Source: Luteimonas aquatica (GTDB taxonomy: Bacteria; Pseudomonadota; Gammaproteobacteria; Xanthomonadales; Xanthomonadaceae). From it: a DNA stretch of 64,000 nucleotides. Below, piece after piece: positions 1 to 8,715 of this stretch (position 1 is the first letter of the stretch; every line of letters begins with the position of its first letter). Position numbers and translations under genes: made by a program. The notes below the pieces were generated by a model. That model was not told the origin of the DNA and did no database searches. It saw nothing but the letters and a program-made list of their open reading frames with translations. Where the stretch lies: positions 62,001 to 126,000 of the forward strand of contig NZ_JALBFU010000004.1 of assembly GCF_022662575.1 (NCBI RefSeq), in the 5' to 3' direction.

Positions 1-2
1 CG

Positions 3-1577
3 GGCGAGGTCGCCTCGACGGTGCCCAGCGCCACGCCCGCCGTGCCCACGGCCGCGCCGACCGCCGCCGCCACGCCGGTCGCCCAGCCTTCGGCCGCCGC
101 CGGCCCGCGCGTGACGATCACCACCGACGTGCTGCGCCTGCGCCTGGACGGCGGCAACATCTTCGACGCCGAACTGCTGCAGTACCCGCAAAGCCGCGAC
201 GCCGGCAGCCCGCCGGTGAAGCTGTTCGACGAAACGCCCGCGCACTACTACGTCGCGCAGAGCGGCTGGATCGGCCAGAACGGCGCCACCGCGCCCAGCC
301 ACGTCAGCGGCTTCGTGCCCGAACAGGCCGGCAATGCCGACATCAAGCTCGGCACCGGGCAGAGCGAGCTCTCGGTGCCCTTCGTGTGGAAGAGCGCCGA
401 CGGCGTGACCATCCGCCGCGTGTGGACGGTCAAGCGCGGCAGCTACGTGATCGGGGTGCGCGACGAGGCCGTCAACGGCGGCGCCAAGCCCTGGCAGGGC
501 TACATCTACCGCCAGCTGGCGCGCATTCCGCCGGAAGCCAAGAGCGGCATGACCAATCCGGAGTCGTACAGCTTCGCCGGCGCCAAGTGGTACAACACCC
601 AGGGCGATTACGACGGCCGCCGCTACAAGGACTTCGTCGACGACGGCCCGCTGGACATCACCGTCACCGGCGGCTGGATCGCCTTGCTGCAGCACCACTT
701 CTTCACCGCGTGGATCCCGCAGCACGACCAGGACTCGCGCTTCAGCCTGGTGCGCGAGGGCAGCGTGGACAGCATCCGCTCCACCGGTCCCGGCTTCGCG
801 CTCAAGCCCGGCGAGAAGGGCGAAAGCCAGGCGCGGCTGTGGGTCGGGCCGAAGCTGGTCTCGCAGATCAACGCGCAGGGCGTGCCCGGCCTGAACCGCG
901 CCGTCGACTACAGCCGCTTCACCATCTTCGCCACGCTCGGCCAGGGCCTGTTCTGGGTACTGGACAAGCTGCATGGCCTGTTCGGCAACTGGGGCTGGAC
1001 CATCATCGGCATGGTGCTGCTGCTCAAGCTGCTGCTGTTCCCGCTCTCGGCCGCGCAGTACAAGTCGGCGGCGAAGATGCGCAAGTTCCAGCCGCGCATG
1101 GCGCAGCTGAAGGAGCGCTACGGCGACGACAAGCAGAAGTTCCAGCTGGCGCTGATGGAGCTGTACAAGAAGGAGAAGATCAATCCGGTCGGCGGCTGCC
1201 TGCCGATCATCCCGCAGATGATCATCTTCATGGCCCTGTACTGGGTGCTGATGGAGTCGGTGGAGCTGCGCCAGGCGCCGTGGGCGCTGTGGATAAAGGA
1301 CCTGACCGCGCGCGATCCCTACTTCATCCTGCCGATCGTCAACATGGCGATCATGTGGACCACCCAGCGGCTCACGCCGGCGCCGGGCATGGACCCGATG
1401 CAGCAGAAGATGATGCAGACCATGCCGCTGGTCTTCGGCGTGATCCTGGCGTTCCTGCCGGCCGGCCTGGTGCTGTACCAGGTGGCCAACGGCGGCCTGG
1501 GCCTGCTGCAGCAGTGGTACATGCTGCGCAAGTACGCCGACAAGCCGGCCGGCGAGAAGGCGGCGGCCAAGTCCTGA
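3..1577 (+). CDS. yidC: Membrane protein insertase YidC (5' end outside window)
   Basis: YidC inserts and folds inner-membrane proteins, alone or with SecYEG. The reading frame is open from the window edge, so about 50 N-terminal residues including the first membrane segment are missing. The visible part has an Ala/Pro-rich linker (about residues 5-35), the large periplasmic beta domain (about 40-300) and the conserved insertase core (about 315-520). The core shows a hydrophobic helix with [17 protein letters not shown], a charged cytoplasmic coiled-coil hairpin ([16 protein letters not shown]) and [12 protein letters not shown], all family hallmarks, followed by a basic C-terminal tail. In related bacteria yidC directly precedes mnmE; here a fatty-acid cluster of about 7 kb lies between them. 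Identification is secure. Confidence 0.97.
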   Translation, partial: GEVASTVPSATPAVPTAAPTAAATPVAQPSAAAGPRVTITTDVLRLRLDGGNIFDAELLQYPQSRDAGSPPVKLFDETPAHYYVAQSGWIGQNGATAPSHVSGFVPEQAGNADIKLGTGQSELSVPFVWKSADGVTIRRVWTVKRGSYVIGVRDEAVNGGAKPWQGYIYRQLARIPPEAKSGMTNPESYSFAGAKWYNTQGDYDGRRYKDFVDDGPLDITVTGGWIALLQHHFFTAWIPQHDQDSRFSLVREGSVDSIRSTGPGFALKPGEKGESQARLWVGPKLVSQINAQGVPGLNRAVDYSRFTIFATLGQGLFWVLDKLHGLFGNWGWTIIGMVLLLKLLLFPLSAAQYKSAAKMRKFQPRMAQLKERYGDDKQKFQLALMELYKKEKINPVGGCLPIIPQMIIFMALYWVLMESVELRQAPWALWIKDLTARDPYFILPIVNMAIMWTTQRLTPAPGMDPMQQKMMQTMPLVFGVILAFLPAGLVLYQVANGGLGLLQQWYMLRKYADKPAGEKAAAKS

Positions 1578-1743
1578 GGCCGGGGTCCGTCGCCGCCCGG
1601 CGTGGTTCTCGCGCGGCCGGGGACACTGCCGTCGTTCCCGCGTCGTGTCGTCGACGCGGCCGAGATCGCGATCCCGTGGATTTGCGGCCGAAGCCGCGGT
1701 CGCGCCGCGCAAGGCACGGATGACCGGCCACGCGGCTGCTGAA

Positions 1744-1770
1744 ACCCCTGCTTGCGCAGCAATGACGGGG
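1744..1770 (-). repeat. Dispersed REP-like repeat, single arm
   Basis: Read on the minus strand, this stretch gives CGTCATTGCTGCGCAAGCAG, a variant of the CGTCATT-CCTGCG-AAGCAGG unit found as an inverted pair at 61809-61889. It lies in the otherwise empty gap between yidC and the MaoC gene. Such short imperfect palindromes are scattered between genes in many Xanthomonadales. I see no coding or promoter signal in the rest of 1578-1789. Confidence 0.55.
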
Positions 1771-1789
1771 ACGGGAGTTGCCCGGTCCG

Positions 1790-2701
1790 TCAGTCCGGGG
1801 TTTCCGCGGCGAGGTAGAGCGTGGCGCCGCTGCGGTCGCTCAGCAGCAGCTGCAGGCGCTCGGGCCCTGGATGCGCCTGCGCCTGGCGCAGATGCAGTTG
1901 CGCGTCTCCCGGCAACAGCAGCGGCCGCTTGAAGGCGACGTGCCAGCGCGGTTGCGGCGCGGCGATGCGCTCGACGGCGGCCAGGCAGCGTGCGAAGGAC
2001 CACATGCCGTGCGCGATCGCGCGCGGGAATCCCAGCGGCTTCGCGCCGAGCGCATGCAGGTGGATCGGATTCCAGTCGCCCGAGGCGCGCGCGTAGCGCC
2101 GCCCGGTGTCGGCCGGCACCGGCCACTGTTCGAGCAGGCGATAGCCGCGGTAATCGGGCGCGGCGCGCGGCGCCGGCGCGCGCGCCCGTTGCGCGAGGCG
2201 CACCAGCGAGGTGGTGACGCTCTCCCACAGCATCGCGCCGTGCGCGTCGCGGGCCTCGGTGACCAGGTCGAACTCGATGCCGCTGCCGACGATGCGATAG
2301 CCGTCGGTGCGCACCTGCAGGTCGAGCGCGATGTCCTCCGGCAGCGGCGCATGGCGCGCGAAGCAGTTGCGCAGGTGCACGATGCCGGCCGGGCGGAACG
2401 GAAACGCCGGATGGGTGACCAGCGCCAGGTGCAGCGGCGCGGCGAGCACCTGCGGATAGGGCAGCGGCAGCTGTCCGTCCTCGGCGAAACCGCAGACGGC
2501 GCGATAGCGCCGCAGGCGGTCCGCGCCGGCGCGCGCCCCGCGCAGGCGCAGCGCGATCGGCGGCACGATCGTCATCCCGTCCGGCGCGGGACGCCGCGCG
2601 AGGGCCGCGCGCAGGTAGCTGCGCAGCAGCGAAGGCGGATGCGCGAATTCGGTGCCGGTGAACGGCTGGCCGTGCGCCGGGCTCATCGTGTCTTGGCCCA
2701 T
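1790..2701 (-). CDS. MaoC-family (R)-specific enoyl-CoA hydratase/dehydratase
   Basis: This 303-aa protein is a hot-dog-fold MaoC-like dehydratase, expected to interconvert enoyl- and (R)-3-hydroxyacyl thioesters. The C-terminal half carries the hydratase 2 signature SGDWNPIH followed by the AIAHGMW segment; the N-terminal half looks like a second, degenerate hot dog. The ATG at 2701 has a GAGG ribosome site 5 nt upstream and lies 7 nt after the FabG stop, so the two genes are co-transcribed. The pairing of a two-domain FabG with a MaoC enzyme recalls the mycobacterial FabG4-HtdX pair. Substrate chain length cannot be inferred. An alternative start five codons in (MSPAHG) is possible. Confidence 0.88.
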   Translation of the reverse strand: MGQDTMSPAHGQPFTGTEFAHPPSLLRSYLRAALARRPAPDGMTIVPPIALRLRGARAGADRLRRYRAVCGFAEDGQLPLPYPQVLAAPLHLALVTHPAFPFRPAGIVHLRNCFARHAPLPEDIALDLQVRTDGYRIVGSGIEFDLVTEARDAHGAMLWESVTTSLVRLAQRARAPAPRAAPDYRGYRLLEQWPVPADTGRRYARASGDWNPIHLHALGAKPLGFPRAIAHGMWSFARCLAAVERIAAPQPRWHVAFKRPLLLPGDAQLHLRQAQAHPGPERLQLLLSDRSGATLYLAAETPD

Positions 2702-2708
2702 CGCCGCC

Positions 2709-4082
2709 TCACGCCCCGAGCAGGCTCTGCCCGCATACGCGCAGGGTCTGGCCGGTGATGCCGGCCGCGCCGCGCGAGGAGAGCAGGGCGATCGCCTCGG
2801 CCACGTCGCGCGGCTGGCCGGCCTGCGAGAGCGAATTCAAGCGCCGCCCGGCCTCGCGCAGGAAGAACGGCATCGCCGCGGTCATGCGCGTCTCGATGAA
2901 GGCCGGCGCGACGGCGTTGATGCAGATGCCGCGCGCGGCCAGTGCCGGGGCGCGCGCGGCGACGTAACCGATCAGCGCGGCTTTCGCGGTGGCGTAGTTG
3001 GTCTGCCCCAGGTTGCCGGCGATGCCCGACAGCGAGGACAGGCAGACGATGCGGCCGTGCTCGCGCAGCACGCTGTTTTGCGGCGCGCCCTCGCCGAGCA
3101 ATGCCTCGTCGATCGCGGCGACCGCGGCGAAGTTGACCGCCAGCGCCAGGTCCCAGAACTGCGGCGACATGTTGGCCAGGGTCTTGTCGCGGGTGACGCC
3201 GGCGTTGTGCACCAGGATGTCGAGGCCGCCGAACTTGTCGCGGAAGAAATCCGCCAGTTGCCGCGGCGCGTCCTGCGCGGTGATGTCGAGCGGCAAGGCG
3301 CTGCCGCCGATCCTGCCGGCGGTGTCGTAGAGCGCCTCGCGGTCGCCCGGCACGTCCAGGCACACCACGTGCGCGCCTTCCTGCGCCAGGCGCGCCGCGG
3401 TGGCGGCGCCGATGCCGCGCGCGCTGCCGGTGACCAGGGCGATCTTGCCGGCCAGCACGGCCGTGTCCGGCGCGGCATCGGACATGGCCACCGCGCGCGT
3501 GATGCGCAGCGCCTGGCCGTCGACGTAGGCGGCGTGATCGCCGGTGAAGAAGCGCAACGGCGCCTCCAGCCGGTCTTCGGCGCCGCGTTCGACGTAGGCC
3601 AGGTTGACGGTGGCGCCGCGCTTGCCCACTTCCTTGGCCAGCGCGCGCACGAAGCCCTCGATGCCGCGCGCGGCGGCGGCGGCCACCGGATCGGCGGCCT
3701 GTTCGGGCAGCGGTGCGAGGATCCACACGCGGCCGCTGCGCGCGATCTTGCGCACGGCCGGATGGAAGAATTCGTAGAGCGCGCGCAGCGCGGCCGGCGT
3801 CCGCACGCCGGTGGCGTCGAAGACCACGGCCTGCAGCTTGCCGCCGTCCGCGGTCGGTGCCTCGCGCAGCGGCGTGGCGCCGGCGCGATGCAGCGCGCGT
3901 TCGAGCGCCGCTTCGGCCTGCGCGCCCTCGGCGGCGCCGAACAGCACGGTTCTGCCCTGCAGCGGTTGCGGCGCGTAGGCGGCCAACGCGCGCGCGAGCG
4001 GCACCGGTGCGGGAAGGCCGAGCGCGCGCACGAGTTTGCCGGCGAGCGGATGGTTGGCGAGGGTGAGCAGGTAGTCGGACAT
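2709..4082 (-). CDS. Two-domain (high-molecular-weight) 3-oxoacyl-ACP/CoA reductase, FabG4-like
   Basis: This 457-aa short-chain dehydrogenase is nearly twice the length of ordinary FabG. Residues 1-200 form a degenerate Rossmann-like region with no intact nucleotide motif. Residues 211-457 hold the active SDR domain: TGSARGIG for cofactor binding, HNAG, a catalytic serine in LSSLSG, and YATAK as the YxxxK pair. It should reduce 3-oxoacyl thioesters to 3-hydroxyacyl thioesters. The ATG at 4082 (MSDYLLTLANHP) was chosen because the open frame further upstream only shadows the thiolase gene. It lies 71 nt after the thiolase and 7 nt before the MaoC gene, in one operon. Confidence 0.92.
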   Translation of the reverse strand: MSDYLLTLANHPLAGKLVRALGLPAPVPLARALAAYAPQPLQGRTVLFGAAEGAQAEAALERALHRAGATPLREAPTADGGKLQAVVFDATGVRTPAALRALYEFFHPAVRKIARSGRVWILAPLPEQAADPVAAAAARGIEGFVRALAKEVGKRGATVNLAYVERGAEDRLEAPLRFFTGDHAAYVDGQALRITRAVAMSDAAPDTAVLAGKIALVTGSARGIGAATAARLAQEGAHVVCLDVPGDREALYDTAGRIGGSALPLDITAQDAPRQLADFFRDKFGGLDILVHNAGVTRDKTLANMSPQFWDLALAVNFAAVAAIDEALLGEGAPQNSVLREHGRIVCLSSLSGIAGNLGQTNYATAKAALIGYVAARAPALAARGICINAVAPAFIETRMTAAMPFFLREAGRRLNSLSQAGQPRDVAEAIALLSSRGAAGITGQTLRVCGQSLLGA

Positions 4083-4153
4083 GCGCGCGCGGTGATGGGG
4101 AAGAGGGGCGCCGCGCGCGGGCAAGGCCCGCCGGCCGCGGCGTTCGTGGCGGC

Positions 4154-5434
4154 TTACTTCTCGAGGATCGCGGTCACGCCCTGCCCGCCGGCCGCGCAGA
4201 TCGAGATCAGGCCGCGGCCGTGGCCGGCCTGGTCGAGGATCTTGGCCAGCGTGCCGACGATGCGCCCGCCGGTGGCGGCGAAGGGATGGCCGGCGGCGAT
4301 CGAGCTGCCTTTGACGTTGAGCCTGGCCCGGTCGATGCTGCCCAGCGGCGCGTCCAGGCCGAGGCGCTCGCGGCAGAACTCGGCCGATTCCCAGGCCGCC
4401 AGCGTGCACAGCACCACCGAGGCGAAGGCTTCGTGGATCTCGTAATAGTCGAAGTCCTGCAGCGACAGGCCCTGCTTGGCGAGCATGCGCGGGATCGCAT
4501 AGGCCGGCGCCATCAGCAGGCCCTCGCGCTCGTCGATGAAATCCACCGCCGCCACTTCGCCGGCGCGGAAATAGGCCAGGATCGGCAGGCCGTGCCGCTG
4601 CGCCCATTCCTCCGAGGCCAGCAGCACCGCCGAGGCGCCGTCGGTGAGCGGCGAGGAATTGGCGGCGGTGATCGTGCCGTCCCTGGCGAAGGCCGGCGGC
4701 AGCTTGGCCATCTTCTCCAGCGTGGTGTCGGCGCGCAGGTTGTTGTCGCGGCTCAGGCCCTGGTAGGGCATGACCAGGTCGGCGAAGAAGCCCGCCTCAT
4801 AGGCCTGGGCCAGCTTCTGGTGGCTTTCCAGCGCCAGCTGGTCCTGCGCCTGGCGGGTGATGCCGTAGCGCTTGGCGGTGATCTCGGCATGCTGGCCCAT
4901 CGACTTGCCGGTGCGCGGTTCGCGATTGGCCGGCAACTCCGGGATCAGGTGCATGGGATTGAGCGCCTTGAGCAGGCCCTTGAGCTTGGCGCCGCGCGTG
5001 CGTGCGCCGTTGATCTCCATCAGCGCGCGCTGCAGGCCGGGGTTCACCGCGATCGGCGCGTCGGAGGTGGTGTCGGCGCCGCAGGCGATGCCGGCCTCGA
5101 TCTGGCCGAGCGCGATCTTGTTGGCGACCAGGATCGTCGCCTCCAGCCCGGTGCCGCAGGCCTGCTGGATGTCGTAGGCGGGCGTGAACGGCGACAGGCC
5201 CGAGGACAGCACGCATTCGCGCACCAGGTTCCAGTCGCGCGAGTGCTTCATCACCGCGCCGCCGGCCACCTCGCCCAGCAACTCGCCCTGCAGGCGGTGC
5301 TTTTCCACCAGCCCGCGCAGGGTGGCCACCAGCATGTCCTTGTTCGACTGGCGCGCGTAGGCGGTGTTGGAGCGGGCGAAGGGGATGCGGTTGGCGCCGA
5401 CGATGGCGACCTTGCGCGGGAGGGAGGTGTTCAC
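4154..5434 (-). CDS. Acetyl-CoA C-acyltransferase (thiolase), FadI/FadA-like
   Basis: This 426-aa thiolase cleaves 3-oxoacyl-CoA with CoA, or condenses acyl-CoAs in reverse. The acyl-accepting cysteine is Cys93 in QQACGTG. The other active-site blocks are HEAFA (usually NEAFA), GHPFAATG with the catalytic His, and CAAGGQG with the second catalytic Cys near the C-terminus. It is the first gene of the minus-strand operon thiolase-FabG-MaoC and diverges from the acyl-CoA dehydrogenase gene. Together these genes give all steps of a fatty acyl-CoA degradation or remodelling round. It is probably controlled from the palindromic promoter region at 5485-5528. Confidence 0.94.
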   Translation of the reverse strand: MNTSLPRKVAIVGANRIPFARSNTAYARQSNKDMLVATLRGLVEKHRLQGELLGEVAGGAVMKHSRDWNLVRECVLSSGLSPFTPAYDIQQACGTGLEATILVANKIALGQIEAGIACGADTTSDAPIAVNPGLQRALMEINGARTRGAKLKGLLKALNPMHLIPELPANREPRTGKSMGQHAEITAKRYGITRQAQDQLALESHQKLAQAYEAGFFADLVMPYQGLSRDNNLRADTTLEKMAKLPPAFARDGTITAANSSPLTDGASAVLLASEEWAQRHGLPILAYFRAGEVAAVDFIDEREGLLMAPAYAIPRMLAKQGLSLQDFDYYEIHEAFASVVLCTLAAWESAEFCRERLGLDAPLGSIDRARLNVKGSSIAAGHPFAATGGRIVGTLAKILDQAGHGRGLISICAAGGQGVTAILEK

Positions 5435-5484
5435 GGATGCCGCTCCAGGGGACGAAGGCGCCCGGAGGGGCGCCGATACGGGCG

Positions 5485-5528
5485 AGAATACTAATGTGCT
5501 TGCATTAATGCAATCGCATTGCTATGGT
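5485..5528. promoter_or_regulatory. Overlapping divergent promoters sharing a palindromic -35/operator
   Basis: The perfect palindrome TTGCATTAATGCAA (5500-5513) supplies TTGCAT as a -35 on both strands. On the plus strand it is followed after 17 nt by TATGGT (5523-5528), leading to the acyl-CoA dehydrogenase. On the minus strand it is followed after 17 nt by TATTCT (5490-5485), leading to the thiolase. Extra AATG/GCATT half-sites flank it at 5493 and 5516-5520. This geometry would let one dimeric repressor, plausibly the TetR protein encoded at 7916-8629, shut both promoters. The promoter calls are by eye. Confidence 0.6.
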
Positions 5529-5587
5529 CGCTGCGGGCCGGCGCCCTGACCGCTGCCCGCGATCCCCACGACGACCCGAGGTGAGGC

Positions 5588-7903
5588 ATGTTCGGTGCCC
5601 TGATGCGTTGGATGCAGGCGGCCAAGGTGCTGCCGAAAGTTTCCGAGACCGAGCGCCAGGCGCTGGAATCCGGCACCGCCTGGGTGGATCGCGATTTCTT
5701 CTCCGGCCATCCCGACTTCAAGCGCATGCTCGCCGAGCCCTATGCGCGGCTCTCCGCCGAGGAGCAGGCCTTCCTCGACGGTCCGGTGGAGGCCATCTGC
5801 CGCCAGGCCGATCCCTGGCAGATCCAGTGCGAGCGCCGCGTGCCCGAGGCGCTGATCGCGGCCATGCGCGAGGGCGGCTTCTTCGGCCTGAGCATCCCCA
5901 AGGCCTACGGCGGCCTGGCCTTCTCCAAGACCGGCAAGGGCGCGGTGAAGTCCAAGCTGGCGGCTGTGCACACCGCGGTCTACAACTGGGCCTCGATCCC
6001 GAACTCGCTCGGCCCGGCCGAGCTGGTCACCCGCTACGGCACCGAGGCGCAGCGCGCCCACTACCTGCCCAAGCTGGCGCGCGGCGAGTACTACCCCTGC
6101 TTCGGCCTCACCGAACCGACCGCGGGCTCGGACGCGGCCAGCATCCGCGCCGAGGGCGTGGTGTTCAGGGCGGCCGACGGCGCGCTCAAGCTGCGCCTGA
6201 ACTTCCGCAAGCGCTACATCACCATGGCGCCGGTGGCCAACCTGGTGTCGCTGGCCTGCCGCCTGTCCGATCCGGACAACCTGCTCGGCAAGGGCGAGGA
6301 CGTGGGCATCAGCGTGGTGCTGCTGCACAAGGGCACGCCCGGCCTGCACATGGGCGACTGGCACGATCCGATGGGGCAGCACCTGCCCAACGGCCCGATC
6401 GTCGGCACCGACGTGGTGGTGCCGGCGGAGGACATCGTCGGCGGCGTGGAAGGCGCCGGCAAGGGCTGGGCGATGATCATGGAATGCCTGGCCACCGGCC
6501 GCTGCATCTCGCTGCCCTCCACCGCGGTCGGGCCGATGCGCAGCGCCGCCGCGCTGATGGGCGCCTACAGCATCGTGCGCGAGCAGTTCGGCATCCCGAT
6601 CGGGCAGATGGAAGGCGTGCGCGAGCGCGTGGCGCGCGTGGCCGGCCTGACCTACCAGATGGACGCCGCCTTCAAGTACACCATGGCCGCGGCCGACAAC
6701 GGCCAGAGCCCGGCGGTGATCTCGGCGCTGCTCAAGCTGCAGACCACCGAGGCCGGGCGCCAGGTGGCGATGGACGTGATGGACGTGTTCGCCGGCAGCG
6801 GCGTGATGCGCGGCCCCAACAACATCGTCAACGACGCCTACCAGGCCTTCCCGATCGCGGTGACGGTGGAGGGCGCCAACATCCTCACCCGCACGCTGAT
6901 CGTGTTCGGCCAGGGCACGATCCGCAGCCACCCCTACGTGCTGCGCGTGGTGCAGGCGGTGGACCGGGGCGATGCCCGCGAGTTCCGCCGCGCGCTGCTG
7001 GGCTGGGGCGGGCAGATCGTCGGCAACGCCGGCCGCAATCTGCTGCGCGGCCTCACCCGCGGCTTCAGCGCGGGATCGCCGGTCGGCGGCGAGACCGCCG
7101 TGTACTACCGCCGCCTGGCCTGGTCGGCCACGCGCTTCGCGCTGCTCACCGATCTGGCGCTGTTCCTGGTCGGCGGCAAGCTCAAGCAGAAGGGCAGGTT
7201 CTCCGGCGCGATGGCCGACGTGCTGTCGTGGATGTTCGTCGGCTTCTCCACGCTGCGCCGCTTCGAGGCCGAAGGCCGCAAGCCCGAGGACCTGGCGCTG
7301 GTGCACTGGTCGCTGCAGCACGCGCTGGGGCAGATCCAGCAGGGCTTCCTCGGCGCCTACGAGAATTTCGGCGACGGCCTGGTCGGCCGGCTGCTGCGCG
7401 GCCCGGGCCGCTTCTGGCTGCGCCTGAACCCGGTCGGCGGCCCGCCGGCGGCCGCGCTCGACGCGGCGGTCGCCGACGCGGTGCAGAGCATCGGCCCGAC
7501 CTGGCAGCGCCTGACCGAGGGCGCCTACCTGCCGCCGGACTCCGACCGCGGCGCCGGCCGCCTGCTGCGCGCCTTCCGTCTCACGCTGCGCGCGCGTCCC
7601 CTGCGCGAGCGCCTGCGCAAGGCGGTCAAGAGCGGCGAACTGCAGCCCGGGCCGCTGGAAGCGCAGCTGCGCGAGGCCGTGGCCCTGCAACTGATCGACG
7701 CGCCGGGCGCGCAGCTGCTGCGCGAGGCCGATGCCGCGCGCATGGCGGCGATCGAGGTGGACCACTTCACCGCCGAGCAGTACTACGCCCTGGTCGGGCG
7801 CCCCGTGCCGGAGGCGAGGATCGAGGCGGCCGACGCGGAGCCGGTCCCGTCCGCGCCCGTCGATTCGGCCCCGGCACAGGAACGCAGGCTCGCGGTGCTG
7901 TAG
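5588..7903 (+). CDS. fadE: Acyl-CoA dehydrogenase, FadE type
   Basis: This 771-aa protein is close in length to E. coli FadE (about 814 aa) and far longer than ordinary 380-aa acyl-CoA dehydrogenases. It should catalyse the first, FAD-dependent alpha-beta oxidation of fatty acyl-CoA. The N-terminal 80 residues precede the dehydrogenase core (about 90-500), which contains CFGLTEPTAGSDAAS for FAD/substrate contact and an EGANILTRTLIVFGQG segment. The C-terminal 270 residues correspond to the FadE-specific extension (DUF1974 type). It is the first gene of a plus-strand unit with the TetR gene 12 nt downstream, and is divergent from thiolase-FabG-MaoC. Start ATG at 5588 follows a GAGGTGAGGC leader. 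Confidence 0.93.
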   Translation: MFGALMRWMQAAKVLPKVSETERQALESGTAWVDRDFFSGHPDFKRMLAEPYARLSAEEQAFLDGPVEAICRQADPWQIQCERRVPEALIAAMREGGFFGLSIPKAYGGLAFSKTGKGAVKSKLAAVHTAVYNWASIPNSLGPAELVTRYGTEAQRAHYLPKLARGEYYPCFGLTEPTAGSDAASIRAEGVVFRAADGALKLRLNFRKRYITMAPVANLVSLACRLSDPDNLLGKGEDVGISVVLLHKGTPGLHMGDWHDPMGQHLPNGPIVGTDVVVPAEDIVGGVEGAGKGWAMIMECLATGRCISLPSTAVGPMRSAAALMGAYSIVREQFGIPIGQMEGVRERVARVAGLTYQMDAAFKYTMAAADNGQSPAVISALLKLQTTEAGRQVAMDVMDVFAGSGVMRGPNNIVNDAYQAFPIAVTVEGANILTRTLIVFGQGTIRSHPYVLRVVQAVDRGDAREFRRALLGWGGQIVGNAGRNLLRGLTRGFSAGSPVGGETAVYYRRLAWSATRFALLTDLALFLVGGKLKQKGRFSGAMADVLSWMFVGFSTLRRFEAEGRKPEDLALVHWSLQHALGQIQQGFLGAYENFGDGLVGRLLRGPGRFWLRLNPVGGPPAAALDAAVADAVQSIGPTWQRLTEGAYLPPDSDRGAGRLLRAFRLTLRARPLRERLRKAVKSGELQPGPLEAQLREAVALQLIDAPGAQLLREADAARMAAIEVDHFTAEQYYALVGRPVPEARIEAADAEPVPSAPVDSAPAQERRLAVL

Positions 7904-7915
7904 CCTTCCGTCCCG

Positions 7916-8629
7916 ATGCAACAGGTCGCCCGCAACAGCCCCGTCAAGCGCAGCGAGGAAGGCGATGCCCGGCACCAGCTGGTGCTGGCCGCGCTGGACT
8001 GCTTCGCCAGCCACGGCATCGAGGGCGTGTCGCTGCGCACGATCACCACCGCGGCGGGGCAGGCCAACCAGTCGGCGGTGCACTACCACTTCGGCAACAG
8101 GCACGGCCTGGTCGCGGCGGTGCTCGATGCGGTCAACGAGATGATGGCGCCGGCGCAGGCCGCCGCGCTCGCCGAGCTGGCCAACGCGCGCGGCGCGCTG
8201 AGCGTGCGCGGGATCGTCGCCATCGCCTTCGCCCCCTACGTGAACCTGTTCGCCGACTCCGCGCTCGGCCGCAAGGCGATCCGCTTCCTGGCGCGGCTGA
8301 CCTGGCAGGCCGGCAGCGGCGGCCAGAACCTGCTGGTGCGCAAGGTCGGGCCGTACTTCCAGCAGGTGGCGGTGAGCCTGCGCGCGGCGCTGCCCGACAA
8401 GCCGCAGGAAGCGCTGGCGCTGCACATCTACATGAGCCTGTGCAACCTCATCCATGGCCTGGCCGACACCAGCCTGCTCAACGTCGAGCCCTATTCCGGC
8501 GTCGACCGCCTCTACCGCTACGACGTGGACGCGGTCCGGGAATATTTCTACGACTACATCGCCGCCGGCCTGGCCAGCGAGGTCGCGGGGCAGGGGCGGC
8601 CGCCGGGCGCCGGGACTGCCGCGGCCTGA
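7916..8629 (+). CDS. TetR/AcrR-family transcriptional regulator
   Basis: This is a 237-aa TetR-type repressor. The DNA-binding helix-turn-helix is at about residues 20-65 (GIEGVSLRTITTAAG... followed by AVHYHFGNRHGLV, the standard family pattern). The remaining helices form the ligand and dimer domain. It starts 12 nt after the acyl-CoA dehydrogenase stop, so it is co-transcribed and probably feeds back on the divergent promoter at 5485-5528; an acyl-CoA ligand is plausible but inferred. The last 20 residues are Gly/Ala-rich and probably disordered. Confidence 0.9.
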   Translation: MQQVARNSPVKRSEEGDARHQLVLAALDCFASHGIEGVSLRTITTAAGQANQSAVHYHFGNRHGLVAAVLDAVNEMMAPAQAAALAELANARGALSVRGIVAIAFAPYVNLFADSALGRKAIRFLARLTWQAGSGGQNLLVRKVGPYFQQVAVSLRAALPDKPQEALALHIYMSLCNLIHGLADTSLLNVEPYSGVDRLYRYDVDAVREYFYDYIAAGLASEVAGQGRPPGAGTAAA

Positions 8630-8715
8630 GCTGCGCGGCTTCGGTGCAGGAATGGCGAAAGAAGGGGTGACGGCCGCGTCGCGCAGGCCGCGCGCCGGTC
8701 TGCGACCATAGCGGC

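Noticed and set aside
1578-1789. Possible small gene between yidC and the MaoC gene
   Set aside because: Only Arg-rich shadow frames and a dispersed-repeat arm are present; no ribosome site leads to a sensible frame.
4083-4607. Upstream extension of the FabG-like gene into the thiolase gene
   Set aside because: The added sequence is Arg-rich shadow of the thiolase; the ATG at 4082 gives a protein with a sensible start and the usual length of about 450 aa.
5522-8670. Very long open frames in other frames and on the opposite strand of the fadE/TetR genes
   Set aside because: Arg/Ala/Gly-rich translations typical of high-GC shadow frames; the FadE and TetR frames have all family motifs.
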